Shown here in pieces: positions 27,170 through 38,574 of a stretch of 64,000 nt of DNA (position 1 is the first letter of the stretch; each line of letters starts with the position of its first letter). The translations under genes were made by a program, and so were the position numbers. Source of the stretch: Mactra quadrangularis (Eukaryota; Mollusca; Bivalvia; Venerida; Mactridae); assembly GCA_025267735.1 (NCBI GenBank), contig CM046303.1:58855403-58919402 (forward strand). The letters are read 5' to 3'. Under the pieces are notes generated by a model that ran no database searches, was not told where the DNA came from, and was given only the letters and a program-made list of their open reading frames with translations.

Positions 27170-27490
27170 TATATTTTTATTTTACTTCATTACGATTACA
27201 AATGCCAGAAAAGTAACTACATCACCTTCGTCCTGTAAATTTCTATCTGAATACAAGACTAGTTTAACACTACTACGGAAATTAAAGTCTAAAGGTACAT
27301 CAAACTGTTAATATACAAGTGTACTAAAAAGTATGTATTATTTCAGACAGAGTCACAGCTCATCCTTATACCGGATATAATATTGTACGAAACTTTTGTT
27401 ATAATATCAAAATGTCATCGTCTAGTCTTGCGATTAGGCTAGTTGTGTGCTATATTTGGCAAATCATGACTTGTTAAAATTGGAACAATA
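27170..27490. repeat. Diverged repeat, further copy of 24890-25150
   Basis: CTAGTTTAACACTACTACGG...CAGACAGAGTCACAGCTCAT...CCGGATATAATATTG. It follows the decayed peptide copy at 26627, as 24890 follows 24660. Confidence 0.75.
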
Positions 27491-27534
27491 AAATACGTCT
27501 GACAGAGTTCATATTCTAACACATTATTTTTATC

Positions 27535-27965
27535 AATTCACGCCCGACTAGCTAAGATGGTAGTACGCAAGTCTACTGACTGAGGTGTCATAGGTTCGAT
27601 TCCTGGACGAAACATATTTTCGTGGACGTTGGTTATAAAATAATGTCTACTGCCATTCTCCCTCCTACCACTGATTCTTAATAATGTTGTGCAGTTGTCA
27701 GTCACTGGGTAGTATGTGCCTAGTAACTGGTTGACAGCTAAATCTAGAGAATTGGCCTTCCAAGAGCAATGAGCGGGTTAAACTACCGCCTGATATGCAT
27801 GTACAATGTATTGCTTATATATATATATTTTATACTATACGATTTATATTTATGTAAATGTGAACATATCAACGAATCATTTCATAGATGTTGCAAGTGT
27901 GTGGTATCGGCGCGATATGACCTTTTTGTGTTGGTGCGCCGTTAAACCCAAACAAACAAACAAAC
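27535..27965 (+). mobile_element. tRNA-derived SINE, full length with insertion
   Basis: Head CGCCCGACTAGCTAAGATGG (box A), box B GGTTCGATTCC (about 27594), a body with CCATTCTCCCTCCTACCA, CAGTCACTGGGTAG and GACAGCTAAATCTAGAGA, tail GCGCCGTTAAACCCAAACAA then (AAAC)n. About 120 AT-rich bases interrupt the distal body (27815-27930). Confidence 0.85.
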
Positions 27966-28199
27966 AAGTGTGTGGTATCACGTTATAACCAACTTTTACA
28001 ACATGCACATCATTACGTAACAATTAAAACTTAAACTATCAGAAATAAAACGAATAGTTAAAACTTTGCACTACACATGTGTTTTATTGCATTAAACCAT
28101 TTTGCTTTGATTTCATGAAATATTTAAAAAACCAGAATAGTTCAAGTCTTTAAACAATTATATCGCTGATAAAATATTACTTTAATAGTAATAATAATA

Positions 28200-28345
28200 C
28201 CTTATGATGTTTTAAACGATAGTCGGTGCATGTTTTAAGTAATTATAGCTTTTTATTGGTTATTACAATGGACATGGTGCTAATCAAACAACAAGTTGTT
28301 TGTGTGTGGCTGTATTTAGTTATTATAATTACGTTATGATTATAT
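28200..28345. repeat. Noncoding duplicate paired with 25790-25940
   Basis: See the partner. The distance to the peptide copy is longer here (about 1.6 kb against 0.7 kb) because 28850-29640 carries inserted sequence. Confidence 0.75.
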
Positions 28346-28852
28346 TGTCTATTTTTAGCGGATTCAGTAATCCATGTGATTCAATTAAATAGACAAACTC
28401 TTTACTTAATAAAGAGCGAATGCCTAGTGAACATAGGTCATATGTATCTTTGTCGAATGTGAAACCCTGAGACGGTCTTAACATACATGTATGCATAAGG
28501 ACAATTTTAGGACAGCTAATCATCGTTTGAATTGGAAATCAGATGACTGTAGAGATAGATTACATTGCAATGTATGCAATAAATAACTTTTCTAACTCCA
28601 CATTATCTAAATACCTGTCATTTCTTTACGTTTAGTCGTAATATATTATATATTATATAAGCATAGAAAACTATCAAATTTACTATAAGCTACAGAGAAG
28701 TTGTATGTAAAGTAGATTATGAAACAGGTGGTTTTCTAGGTCCATTAAGCACGAGCATTTCACGCATGGTCTGGAAATAGCTACCTAGAATACATACAAA
28801 GGTGTACATATCTAGTCTGTAAATAAAGATACAATATGAAAACAATTCAGCC

Positions 28853-28892
28853 GCCCGGCTAGCTCAGTTAGTTGCACGCAAGTCAACTGTCA
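28853..28892 (+). mobile_element. SINE head fragment
   Basis: Forty bases of the same SINE (GCCGCCCGGCTAGCTCAGTT, GCACGCAAGTCAACTG) that stop abruptly; unrelated DNA follows. Confidence 0.7.
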
Positions 28893-29640
28893 CTAACGAA
28901 TAAACTTCTCAAAACCTGTTTACAGTGTATCTTAATGATAGTTCTTTTAAGTTTACATGTGAAGAAAACACAGTTGCGGCACAGGAATGTGTCTTCTCTT
29001 CTAATGACCCTTACTGTTCTCAAAAATCGTAATAGTATCCGTTTTGTCCTGATAATAGGGTCTTTATGACCCGCTAGTAGGTACATGATTTTCAAAAATA
29101 TCAATGAGTGAAACATTCGGTAAATAATATATATAAACAACGACTCCAAATATTTGAAAAAATATGAAAAGTTCGTAAGGAGCCATATGTCACAAATTCT
29201 CAACTTTTCCGTGAAGTATACTTTTCCAAATATGGAAAAGTAGGTGGAGCCATATGAAATGATGCTGTCTGTCAGACGACTTGCTTCAAACAAAGAGAAA
29301 GGTTGGATATAATATTTAAAACACATATCTACGATGTAAAATTTTGGGAATAGTGAAAACAACTAAAAATTTGTTGTAGGTAAGTTTTGTACGGTTTTTT
29401 ACCGATTGCATTCCCAATTTTCTTTAAAAAAAGGTTGAATGATATACCTATGGCGTGTGTAAACAAAACATGGGCGTGACGAAGCGGAAAGGGCGAGTTT
29501 AGCCCGCATAACTAAAATTTTCCAGAGCCGATCGAATATTGGTTGTGATCGAAAATAGGTTGTGTCGGGATACTTTATGTCGAGGATGTCAGTAGAAGAA
29601 AGTGGGCGCGTTGTTGGCACAAGGTGGGCACATCTGCTAT
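28893..29640. other. Inserted sequence of different composition
   Basis: Lies between the SINE head at 28853 and the peptide gene and is absent from the 26-kb duplicate. 29400-29640 is visibly richer in G and C. A 159-codon minus frame (29362-28883) and a 73-codon one (29620-29399) match nothing known. GGAGCCATATG occurs twice (29180, 29245). Confidence 0.4.
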
Positions 29641-29988
29641 TAAATTATGAAGTTGCAGACATTATGCCATAACATGAAATCTACTACAAAAGCATAAAGT
29701 ACATTCATGAAATGTAAAAATTATACACCAGTGCATCATTGAAATATTGTCCGAAAAATAACTGTGAAGAATTGTTAAGTATATCTGCTGTTTCATTTTC
29801 ATTGAAGTGATCTAGATTTTAGTGTTCAAAAAGCATTTGTTTCTATCTGTCATAATGGATGTTGAACATGCCTAAAGAAGATTAAAATGCAAATGTTATC
29901 ACAATACTCGCCAATATGAGAAATTTGAACAATTTCAACAATTTTAGATTTCGATTCGTATCGCATTGTGTTGATTCAGGAAATTTAA

Positions 29989-30210
29989 ATGTCTTTTGTA
30001 AAATGTTTTTTGTTTGTTATTTATTTAATATCATGTTTCGAAGCTATTGTAACACGACAATCTTCAGATCATTTTCCAACTATAATCAGACCAAGAGCTG
30101 CTTATTCCATATTTGACGTACATAAACCCTCACGATGTCACTGTATAATTAGAACGTGTCCGATAAAATCTTTAACAGCATGTATGCAAATTGGGATACA
30201 TGTTGTTTAA
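29989..30210 (+). CDS. Putative small secreted cysteine-bearing peptide
   Basis: A single-exon 73-codon frame. Residues 1-19 form a classical signal peptide (a Lys at 5, hydrophobic core F-L-F-V-I-Y-L-I, then S-C-F-E-A before a likely cleavage site). The remaining 54 residues contain a Pro/Arg/Ser-rich middle and a basic C-terminal part with four cysteines (50, 52, 57, 65), an even number that could make two disulphides. No known family was recognised. A related copy at 26627 aligns without gaps over 28 codons from residue 6 (F-E-A-x-V-T-R-x-S-S-D-x-F-P-T); by hand about half of the base differences fall on third codon positions, mildly favouring a coding history. A 225-bp MITE begins 15 bp after the stop. 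It could also be a chance frame in repeated DNA; expression is untested. Confidence 0.4.
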   Translation: MSFVKCFLFVIYLISCFEAIVTRQSSDHFPTIIRPRAAYSIFDVHKPSRCHCIIRTCPIKSLTACMQIGIHVV

Positions 30211-30225
30211 CCAGATCTTGAATAA

Positions 30226-30450
30226 GGCTACAACAAATTGATCATATATTCTATGGATTCGCTCACACCTTAATTTTGACAGTTTTTACAAAAAATATAT
30301 TTTTATTTCCTCGCTCGCTCATAAAAATGTGGTCAAACCGCTATATAAAGCAACTGAATTAAGATTTTTTTTTCTTTTTTTTTTCTTCGCTCGCTCGCCC
30401 CATTTTTTTCTTGAAAAATCCGTAGAACATATCATCAACTTGTTGTGGCC
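30226..30450. mobile_element. PIF/Harbinger-like MITE, copy 2
   Basis: 225 bp, ends GGCTACAACAAATTGATCAT and (reversed) GGCCACAACAAGTTGATGAT, flanked by TAA at 30223-30225 and 30451-30453. Same family as 17553-17780, in inverted orientation by its internal sequence. It lies just after the stop of the secreted-peptide frame. Confidence 0.82.
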
Positions 30451-30453
30451 TAA

Positions 30454-32186
30454 GTATTATAATTGCTTAAAGGAAAGCATATTATTTCGGACTTCAAATT
30501 ATTAGTATTTGCTAACCACCCAATCATTGGTAAACTACTGTATTTATAAAGTGTTTTCACCACAGTGGTGTTCATTAAAGGATTTGTTACATTCATGAGA
30601 TTAACCTTGATTTAAACAAGACATTTAAAAGTCAATTATAGTTTTACCCTGTAACATTATTTAAAACTCTGGAGTTCACAGGACATTATTGGATCCTATT
30701 TTAATTGAGGACCATTAACCAAGTTTTAAATGTGTTTTATTCTCAGTTGTTTAAAGACCCAATGGGTACTTTAGATGTACTACATTCAAACACGAAGTAA
30801 AACATATCGAAGTAAACAATAAATTAATTTACAGAAGACATTTGTTTCCAGCTTGGTTTAAACATTTTAATTTGAGTCAGATAAGAGTAATAATAAAATT
30901 AGTTTACATGTAAATGTTAAAGCAAAACAGATTACTTGTTCAATGTCTCATAGAAAGTTAAAATGCAGGTTAAAACTACCATGTCCGATTTGCAGGATCA
31001 AGAACTCAATTTAAAACTTTGATGTTTTATAGGTCATCAAATGATTGTCATATTAAGATACCAAATAAAACTAATCAAATATTCAAAACAAAAAAGCCAA
31101 GTAAACAATGTCATTTATCATTTGATTTTTAATTATGTAGGGCAGTTGTCAGTCACTGACGAAAGTATGCGCTTAGTATTTGGTTAACAGCTAAATCCAG
31201 AGATTTAGCCTTTTCAGGAGGAGTGAGTATGTTGACTGACCGCCGTTATATGACCTATACAATGTGTTGCTACGACATTAAACCCAACAAACAAACAAAG
31301 AAACAATCATTTGATTGTTTGTGTCTGCTCTTAGTTGTTTGAACCTAAAGCAATATGTCAAATAGTGAGAATGAGCTTTGTGAAATAGTTTAGCAGCTGG
31401 TCGAGACTGACTGAGTTTCAATCCAAAAATAAAAAATGAATGAAGCAACTTTTAATTAATTTCATTCAAATGAGTACTCTCATTTAAATATCGAGCATAA
31501 TATTTCAATAGAATGATAACTGCAGTTTTATTTTGCGCGACATACTTGTCGCTGCTCATCAGAGCTCAAAACACGAGTATGACAATACAATGTACAGGAT
31601 ATATATGCAACAGTAATTCAACGATGAATTTTATGTAAACTTGAGCATATTCCGAGAACGTCGTTACACGCGTGTAACTGATATTGTTTTGCTATTCCAT
31701 GTCTTCATCTTCGTATTGTCAAACCATTGTCAACTGGCATACAATTAATTTTCGATTGAAATTGCAACAAGTTTGTGAATACCCGTGGATTATGTGAAAT
31801 TACCAAACTGTTGATTAAACATTCTTGAAAACTGTTTTTTTCGAACAAGCCGTTCCCAGTTCCTAATCAGAATCTATGGAAACTTCTGATTTTACATTGC
31901 GTACAAATTTGTATCTTTTAGTCTTTAAATATCAACTATAAGAGTACAGTGTTACGCAAGATTGAAGGTAAATCCTACGTACAAACACTTGGTGGTACGT
32001 GCATCTTCTTAATATTATTCATCACAGTGTTTTGTATGTTTGACATCTCGAGGAGACAGTTGAAGCCATATCTAGTGATATATTAGACAGTTTCATTTCA
32101 AGCAAAACACATTTATAGGTCTTCTTCTATATAATTATTTACTGTTATAATGCAATTTATATCATCGGATGTTGAACAAAGCATAA
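30454..32186. other. Noncoding stretch with one SINE tail
   Basis: Apart from the SINE tail at 31140-31305, nothing recognised. No duplicate of the local series seems to continue past about 30.2 kb. Confidence 0.55.
31140..31305 (+). mobile_element. SINE 3' body and tail
   Basis: Lacks the tRNA part. Starts GGCAGTTGTCAGTCACTGAC, includes the GCTAAATCCAGAGATTTAGC block and ends GTTGCTACGACATTAAACCC + AACAAACAAAC. Confidence 0.75.
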
Positions 32187-35100
32187 ATGTGACGCCCCAC
32201 GGAAAAACCAGGCCAATGGCGAAAAAATCACAAATTTAGATTTTAACATTTTCTGAAACTATATATTTTCATACATAAGTTGTGAAAATTTCACATGATT
32301 TTGACCAGTGGTTAAAAAGTTACAGGGTTCTTAAGAAAGTATGATGCACGAAAATATTTTAGGGCAACCGGGACGAAATTTCATCAGTTTTTATGTATAT
32401 TACGGATATATTCTACAACAAAAAACAAGATATCTTAGATGTGAATTCCCTTTTTATCAATATTTACATAATATCTCAAGACATAATAACAAAAAAGTAT
32501 ATTATTCAACTACACTAAGTTCACAATGTTTCCATGGCAACCATTTATTAGTGGTTTATAGCGCTGTTTATGTGAAATTTGAATTATTTGTTGTGAAATT
32601 CAATGTCACTACTGCATATAACAGGATAGAGTGTATTGGAAAGAACTAAGTACAATTGCACACAATCAATTTATCAAAATGATAATGATAGGACATAAAT
32701 TGTTAGTGTTCTAAAGAAACCACTATGTATATATGGAAAACAAGTCATATTTGAGAGGACAGGTTGTTGCTGCTTTTTGTCATGCTCATAGTTTTAGTAA
32801 ATCTTAGAACGCTTCACATAACTGCTATGTAATTTTTTTCAATTATCAAATTAAACATGTTCACATATCTACCCATCATTATTTTTCAGAACAAAAACGT
32901 TACCATAGCAACCATACCGGACATATTTAGCTAGGCTAAAATATTTTTTTTCATCAAGACATGTGAACTTTTGTGATTTTTTAAACAATAAATTACAACA
33001 AATAAACTTAAATCAAGTTAAAATTTGAAATGTATCAACTTAAAAGCAGTTAGAATGCACATGATCATTTTAACATGCTTTAAGTTGTTAAGTTTCAAGC
33101 TTTGGAAGATTGGAATGAACAGAATGGTGAATAATTTTTGCAGTCAAAATTATTGTAGCTGTAGCAATACATGTACATTTCTTGAGAAAGCATTGCAACT
33201 AGGATTATTCACATGATAATTTGAAATGTTGTTTTTCCATTACTATACGTAGATGTATATATATTAAATGTTAATGGGTATGCGCATGCTACATCAAATA
33301 TCAATGTACTACCTATGTCTACACGTTTGATTGTTGACTGAGCATAAAATTATGTTTTTAAACATTGCCTGAACATAGAATAATTAGAACAAAATGTATA
33401 TTTTCAATATTTATTATGTTGTTTATTTCATATTCCATTCATTTAGATATTAATCAATATTTATTTAATATTATCTCATTTTCATAAAAGTCAAATATTA
33501 TGCATTGCAATACAGTTTTGTAAATGATTTTTGTATCATCTCTCATGGTGGTGAATGTGACATTGAGTAAATTTCTTCTTCATTTAACACATGCTGAAGT
33601 AAGCTATTCTGGTGCTTGTGTTCACATCACAGCATGGTTCAAGGCTGTACTCAACTAGGTATATCACCTCTATCTGTAAAAAAAATAAAATAATACTCAA
33701 TAGTTTGACGCAAAAAGGATAAAGCACATCAATCACTAAATCAGTCATAAGAAATACAAGTGCATCAATGTATTGGCTCTTCTGTTTGTGTATTGTAGAA
33801 CTTATGAATATGAGTGGTCATACAAATATGCAAAGTTTGAATAATTTTAATGACCAGTGAATGATATTACACATTTGTATACACATGAATGATTAGATAA
33901 GAACCAAAATATATAGAAGGCATATGTAAAATATGAATTTCTTACCATGTCCTAACAGCAATAATTTTTCTTTATTTCAACAGGAAGTTTTGAAAGACAT
34001 TAAGCAAACCAACAGAACTAATTAGAAACAAAAATCATAAGCCATAACATGTACTGAGTACCCTCATAATCAAAGTATAATTTTTTGATAATAACAGCAC
34101 TATATCCATTGTCTTCTTACTTTCCTCAGTGAAGAGTAAACATTTAAGTACTCATTATGACATTAAACTACAAATAGATCTGTCAAATTAAGATACCTTT
34201 GTAAAACAATCGGTTAATTATATTTAATAATTAACCTTTTCTCATTTGCCAGAAAAATGCATCAAATTTATACCTACCCTACTACTACTGAATCATGACT
34301 GGTAGACCTATGGTCAAAACACTGCTGAAGTAAGTCCCATTAGTGTTGTGTAACGTCTTTATAAAGTATCAAGTTGTTGTGCTTCTCCTGAGCAAAAGAA
34401 AAAAGAAAAATCAAAATGCATTAATATTGTCTTTAGGGAAAATACCTCCTATTCAGAAAATTTAAGTTTAAAATCCATATAGAAAAATAAAGTTGGGGGG
34501 AGTGTGGTGGGCGGAGTGTAGTGGGAGGACCGATGTGGGCGGAGCTTAAAACGAAATACGATTAGATCTATGTCATTAAAAATTAATGATATATCATAGC
34601 AAACTCATTAATTCTTAAAGATTTGGATTCTTATACATTCGTATAATCTTAATTTTCATTGAAATAAGATTGCATGCCTCTTGATCCACCTAAAAAATGA
34701 CAGTCCCCAACTGACAGACGTGATCAATGTCCAGCAGCATTTCACATCGGCATAGAAACCATGAATAAAACACGATTGTTGTTCTATTCACGGCATAAAT
34801 TTACAAACGAAGTTGATGTTTCTGTTCTCATAAATCTTAGTGACTAAATAATTCAGCCATGAGCATATTACATTCCAAATAGATAGTTTTTGACAGTAAA
34901 CAAATTGCAGACGAAAAATTTTACTTTCGATTTCGCCCTGTAAAAGTTTTCAACAAATGCTGTTTGTTTTCGAATTTTTACTGTTTTCTTCAATTAAATC
35001 GTCGTCAAAACGTGAAAACATTTTTAAACGTTTACATAATCAAAATCGTATAGCCTACAAGTCGGATAATTGGGCCAAATTTACAGAAAATACAACTCAC

Positions 35101-35400
35101 CTTGCTTGACAAGAATTAAGATGTCGTCCCTTTTCGCTACTTCGTCTTTGTGGTTAAAGGACACTAAATTAAAAACACTGTCGTGACAGTTATTCCCCTT
35201 ACCATTTAAATATTTGGGTATGTTCGATCTAAGATTTTGCCGAGTTTTAATGAGAAGAATGCACATTTTATATAAGAAAACGAGTTGAATTTTCGAGATT
35301 AGTTTTTAAAATCTTAATTTCACGTGGTGTTTGAAAAAACACGTTTTTTAACGTTACGTCATTTGCGCAATTGGCCTGGTTTTCGCAGCCGACGTCACAT
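32187..35400. mobile_element. Candidate 3.2-kb DNA transposon with TAA duplication
   Basis: The ends ATGTGACGCCCCACGGAAAA-ACCAGGCCAAT (left) and reversed ATGTGACGTCGGCTGCGAAA-ACCAGGCCAAT (right) are inverted, and both are flanked by TAA. No transposase was recognised. The inside holds a 102-codon plus-strand frame (32341-32649) of unknown nature and a possible minus-strand first exon near the right end. Confidence 0.5.
35101..35266 (-). CDS. Possible first exon of an unknown minus-strand gene
   Basis: ATG at 35266 (preceded by TTATATAAA) opens 55 codons and one base before CAAG|GTGAGT, a strong donor. The product is charged (N-terminal M-C-I-L-L-I-K-T-R-Q, later H-K-D-E-V-A-K-R-D-D) and resembles nothing I know. 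Possible acceptors downstream on the minus strand (ATTTTTTTTACAG at 33681, TTTTGCTCAG at 34387) would each add under ten residues before a stop. Low confidence. Confidence 0.2.
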
Positions 35401-35949
35401 TAATATATAAAAGTGTTAGAAAAAAGTAAATAGTATTTCTTGCTGTAAAATTTCTATGGAGCCCTTAATGTGACATTTTTTTTTTCAAAATCATAACGTT
35501 TTTAGGATTATTATTTAGTTTTTTAGAAATAATTATTTTCGTTTTTGATTTTCTACAAAATGATATTTCGTTTAAAAAACCCAAAATATTGTGTAAATAC
35601 GAAATAAGTATAAGTATAATGCTTTCACGAAACAATATTAGTCAATAACGAAATATTATTTGGTTTTATCGAAATCATTAATATATTGAAACGAAATTAT
35701 CGTGAAAAGTGTTTCAAAAATGTTCTTTTAGCGGCTCCATACATTTCTATGGATATATTCGTACATGTTTATTTGTCGTATGTTGAAGACTTCCAAGTAA
35801 TGTTACGTGTCATGAGAAACAATAAGCACCCACTGTTAATACATCAAGTATTTCTATATACTTGACAACTTCCTTACATGTCACAGTGCGATGGGATTGG
35901 CTAAAACAGAAAATATGCCATACTAACCAACGATTCTACGATACTAAAA
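35401..35949. other. AT-rich stretch, possible short inverted element
   Basis: CTATGGAGCCCTTA (35454) and TAGCGGCTCCATAC (35732) are weakly inverted, with AAACGAAAT-type repeats between. No gene. Confidence 0.35.
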
Positions 35950-36130
35950 GCATTGTAGCGCCGCTAAACCTCGCAACTGGCGCTAAACGTCGCAACTGAC
36001 GCTAAACGTCGCAACTGACGCTAAACGTTGCAATCGTCTTGACGCCAAACGTCGCAACGCTGATGCTATAAACGTTGCACAAATATCGACTTAAATCAAA
36101 CGTTGCAACCTTGACGCTAAACGTTGAACT
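35950..36130. repeat. About 20-bp tandem repeat GACGCTAAACGTCGCAACT
   Basis: Three clean units and at least four diverged ones. An inverted match (GAGTTGCGACGTTAAGCGG) is at 36575-36594, so the block 35955-36600 has inverted ends. Confidence 0.85.
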
Positions 36131-36194
36131 TAGAAGGAAGGTATAGTATAGAGCTTAATCAACACACAACTATAACATGGGACAAATATGACCT

Positions 36195-36360
36195 CAAAGC
36201 AACCACTCTTAGACTCATAGCAACCATCAACATGTCCTTAGCAACCATCTTTAGGGCCTTAGCAACCACTCCTACACCCTATTCCATCGCCTAAAAGTCT
36301 CAAATATCCACTATACCTTCCATAGCAATCGATTTTAGTTCTGTAGCAACCGTTATTGCG
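36195..36360. repeat. Spaced TAGCAACCA motif array
   Basis: AGCAACCA or a close variant recurs about every 25-30 bases six or more times between 36198 and 36350 (for example CTTAGCAACCATC). Diverged minisatellite. Confidence 0.6.
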
Positions 36361-36649
36361 CCTTTACCATCCACTAAAATGCCCAATGCAATTACTCTCG
36401 CGGGCATTAACTTTATCTCATTGTCTATTTTGATAATCTTGAATCAATTTTCAAACTTAGTGAAGTTGGGATAATTCTATGTAGGTTCTTTATTCTTTAT
36501 AATGTTTACTTTGTAAAATATTCATAGTTTTCAATTAACATTTAGGTAAGCAATACAGAGGCCTTGTTATTGCTTTAGCGGAGTTGCGACGTTAAGCGGT
36601 GCGAGTAATGCCGTAGTAGAAAGTCAAGCTCTTGAATAAAAACAATCTT

Positions 36650-37090
36650 ATTGTGTAGCATTGGATTTTACACCAATTACCAAAATCTAAATTATCCGTA
36701 GCTTTCCTATACGTTTTACTGACATAATGTCTACTTTGCATCATTCAAGTTCAACAGAGGTTATATTACCTTGATTACTTCTATGTGATCAAGTATTGTG
36801 TGAAATGATGCACATAAATGGTGATTCAATGATAATTGGTCTGGACATTTCAATGACTTCATTGAACAGAAGTCATTTACCAAAGTATCTCTGTGATAAT
36901 GTTATGGTATAAACGTCTCACTGACCATTGGTATGTTGTTGGGACATTGCCTTATAGTAACAAATAAGGACTATCGATAACTATTATTAATCTCTGCAGA
37001 CACATATTGTGGTTTTGTTGTGTAGTTGAGTCACATTGCTTCATTCAAATATATCAGTTCCACAGTTGTTCGGCAATATAAAATATATAA
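36650..37090. repeat. Noncoding 450-bp repeat, copy 1
   Basis: Contains ATGATGCACATAAATGGTGA, TTGGTCTGGACATTTCAATG, ACCATTGGTATGTTGTT and TCTCTGCAGACACAT in order. The same order occurs at 38575-39040 and 39985-40450. Confidence 0.85.
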
Positions 37091-38040
37091 TACTATCTAA
37101 TGGCTATTTTTATCAATACATAGGATGGTCACATTATCCATGTAGAAAGGAGAGTGAATATTTTTCTAAATGTCTTCAGATAGACAAATTTGTTTTTTTT
37201 TTACTAAGATTGTCGTTACGTGAGATAACCTTTAATTGAGGCGATATGGTCTCTGGTGCAATAGGCTACATGCAGAATTTAATTGTCTTGAAGGAATAAT
37301 TGGTTTGTGCCAATGCTGGGTTGGGTATACGCCTTTATTTATTTGAACATAATTACAACCAGAACGAAATAATGCAATTTAATTGGTCAAAAGTGAACAC
37401 GTGACTTGAAAAATGTGTTTTCATTTCCGTATAAACGCAGTTGCCAACAAGAATTCATTAACATTCATGACTTTAAATTACGTCATGCCGGTACTAATTT
37501 CATGAATGAATAATCTATTTTAGCGCTGTCACACGCAAAACAAAAGCTATGCATGTCAATAAAAGAAGTAAATCATCGAAAACATGAAAAATGGTCCGAT
37601 AATATCATATTGAAAATAAAATAAGAAATAAATGTTAACCGAAATAAACATTTCAGTTTCACTTTTATCTTTACTATAAATAGCTAGTTGACCTCGACCT
37701 TGATAAACGCACAGGAAAAGCATAAAACTTTCAACATGTTTACACGTTTTTTAAAGCTACACAATCTTGGTTTTCCCTTTTAGTGCTCTTTTTATACAAA
37801 ATGAAATCCAATTACTTACATTTCTATGCATAATTGGTTCTGTTATGACATTAAACCCTTGAAAAATTGCATCGAAGCGGAGAACAATATGGCCGACGGC
37901 TGGCATGAAAGACCTGTGTACGACCAAGATTATTCCGCACTACAATGCATTCGGCTCTTACGCACTAAAATATAGTTATTGATATCAACGCAATTAATAA
38001 TGGTTCAGTCGACAAATTTCGCCCAGAAAGGTTGTAATTA
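37091..38040. other. Noncoding stretch
   Basis: No gene or repeat recognised before the 38041 fold-back. Confidence 0.5.
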
Positions 38041-38201
38041 TAAGGAATGAATTCATAGAAACTGACTTTCATCGAAAAATAAATGTCTTTTGGCGATAGC
38101 TAATTTCAGCATAAAGGCCTTCGGCCTTTATGCAAATTAGCTATCACCAAAAGTGACATTTATATTTCGATGAAAGTCAGTTTCTATGAATACATTCCTT
38201 A
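38041..38201. repeat. Fold-back element, arms about 75 bp
   Basis: TAAGGAATGAATTCATAGAA...GCATAAAGGCC meets GGCCTTTATGC...TTCTATGAATACATTCCTTA with almost no loop (AAGGCCTTCGGCCTT centre). A few single-base differences separate the arms. Confidence 0.88.
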
Positions 38202-38574
38202 AATAATGTCGATTTACGGCCGTTAAGCCGTATATGCAGAGAATGTCGACCTTTAGAAGTGTACGTGTATAAATGTTCTGTAATGCTAGAATAAATGAGC
38301 TGGACCTCTTAAAACGGTCATGATTTATACTGACACGATGTTAAACACAACGAAAAGTTTCTGCAGTCCAAGCCTGAAAGTCGAACCCATATTTTGCATT
38401 GTTATACCGGCCACACTTACTGATATATTTTATATGGTGCTAAACGGAAATCGGTAGAAGAATACAGTAGAAAATAATGCGACAATACATTGTATAAACA
38501 CTATTTATGATTATTATTTGTATAGACTCGAAGATGGAAAGTAAAAAGTCAGACACTTGAAAAAAGATACTAAT

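Noticed and set aside
27540..27615. tRNA gene-like head with boxes A and B
   Set aside because: It is followed by the SINE body and tail, and the cloverleaf cannot be closed; it is a SINE promoter, not a tRNA gene.
29399..29620. 73-codon minus-strand frame in more GC-rich DNA
   Set aside because: No recognisable domain; probably part of an unidentified repeat inserted at 28893-29640.
32341..32649. 102-codon frame inside the 3.2-kb TIR element as a transposase
   Set aside because: No DDE/D-type motif or DNA-binding helix-turn-helix could be seen; too short.
34490..34560. G-rich run (GGGGGG, GTGGGCGG, GTGGGAGG) as a G-quadruplex
   Set aside because: G tracts are few and unevenly spaced on one strand; noted but not strong enough to call.
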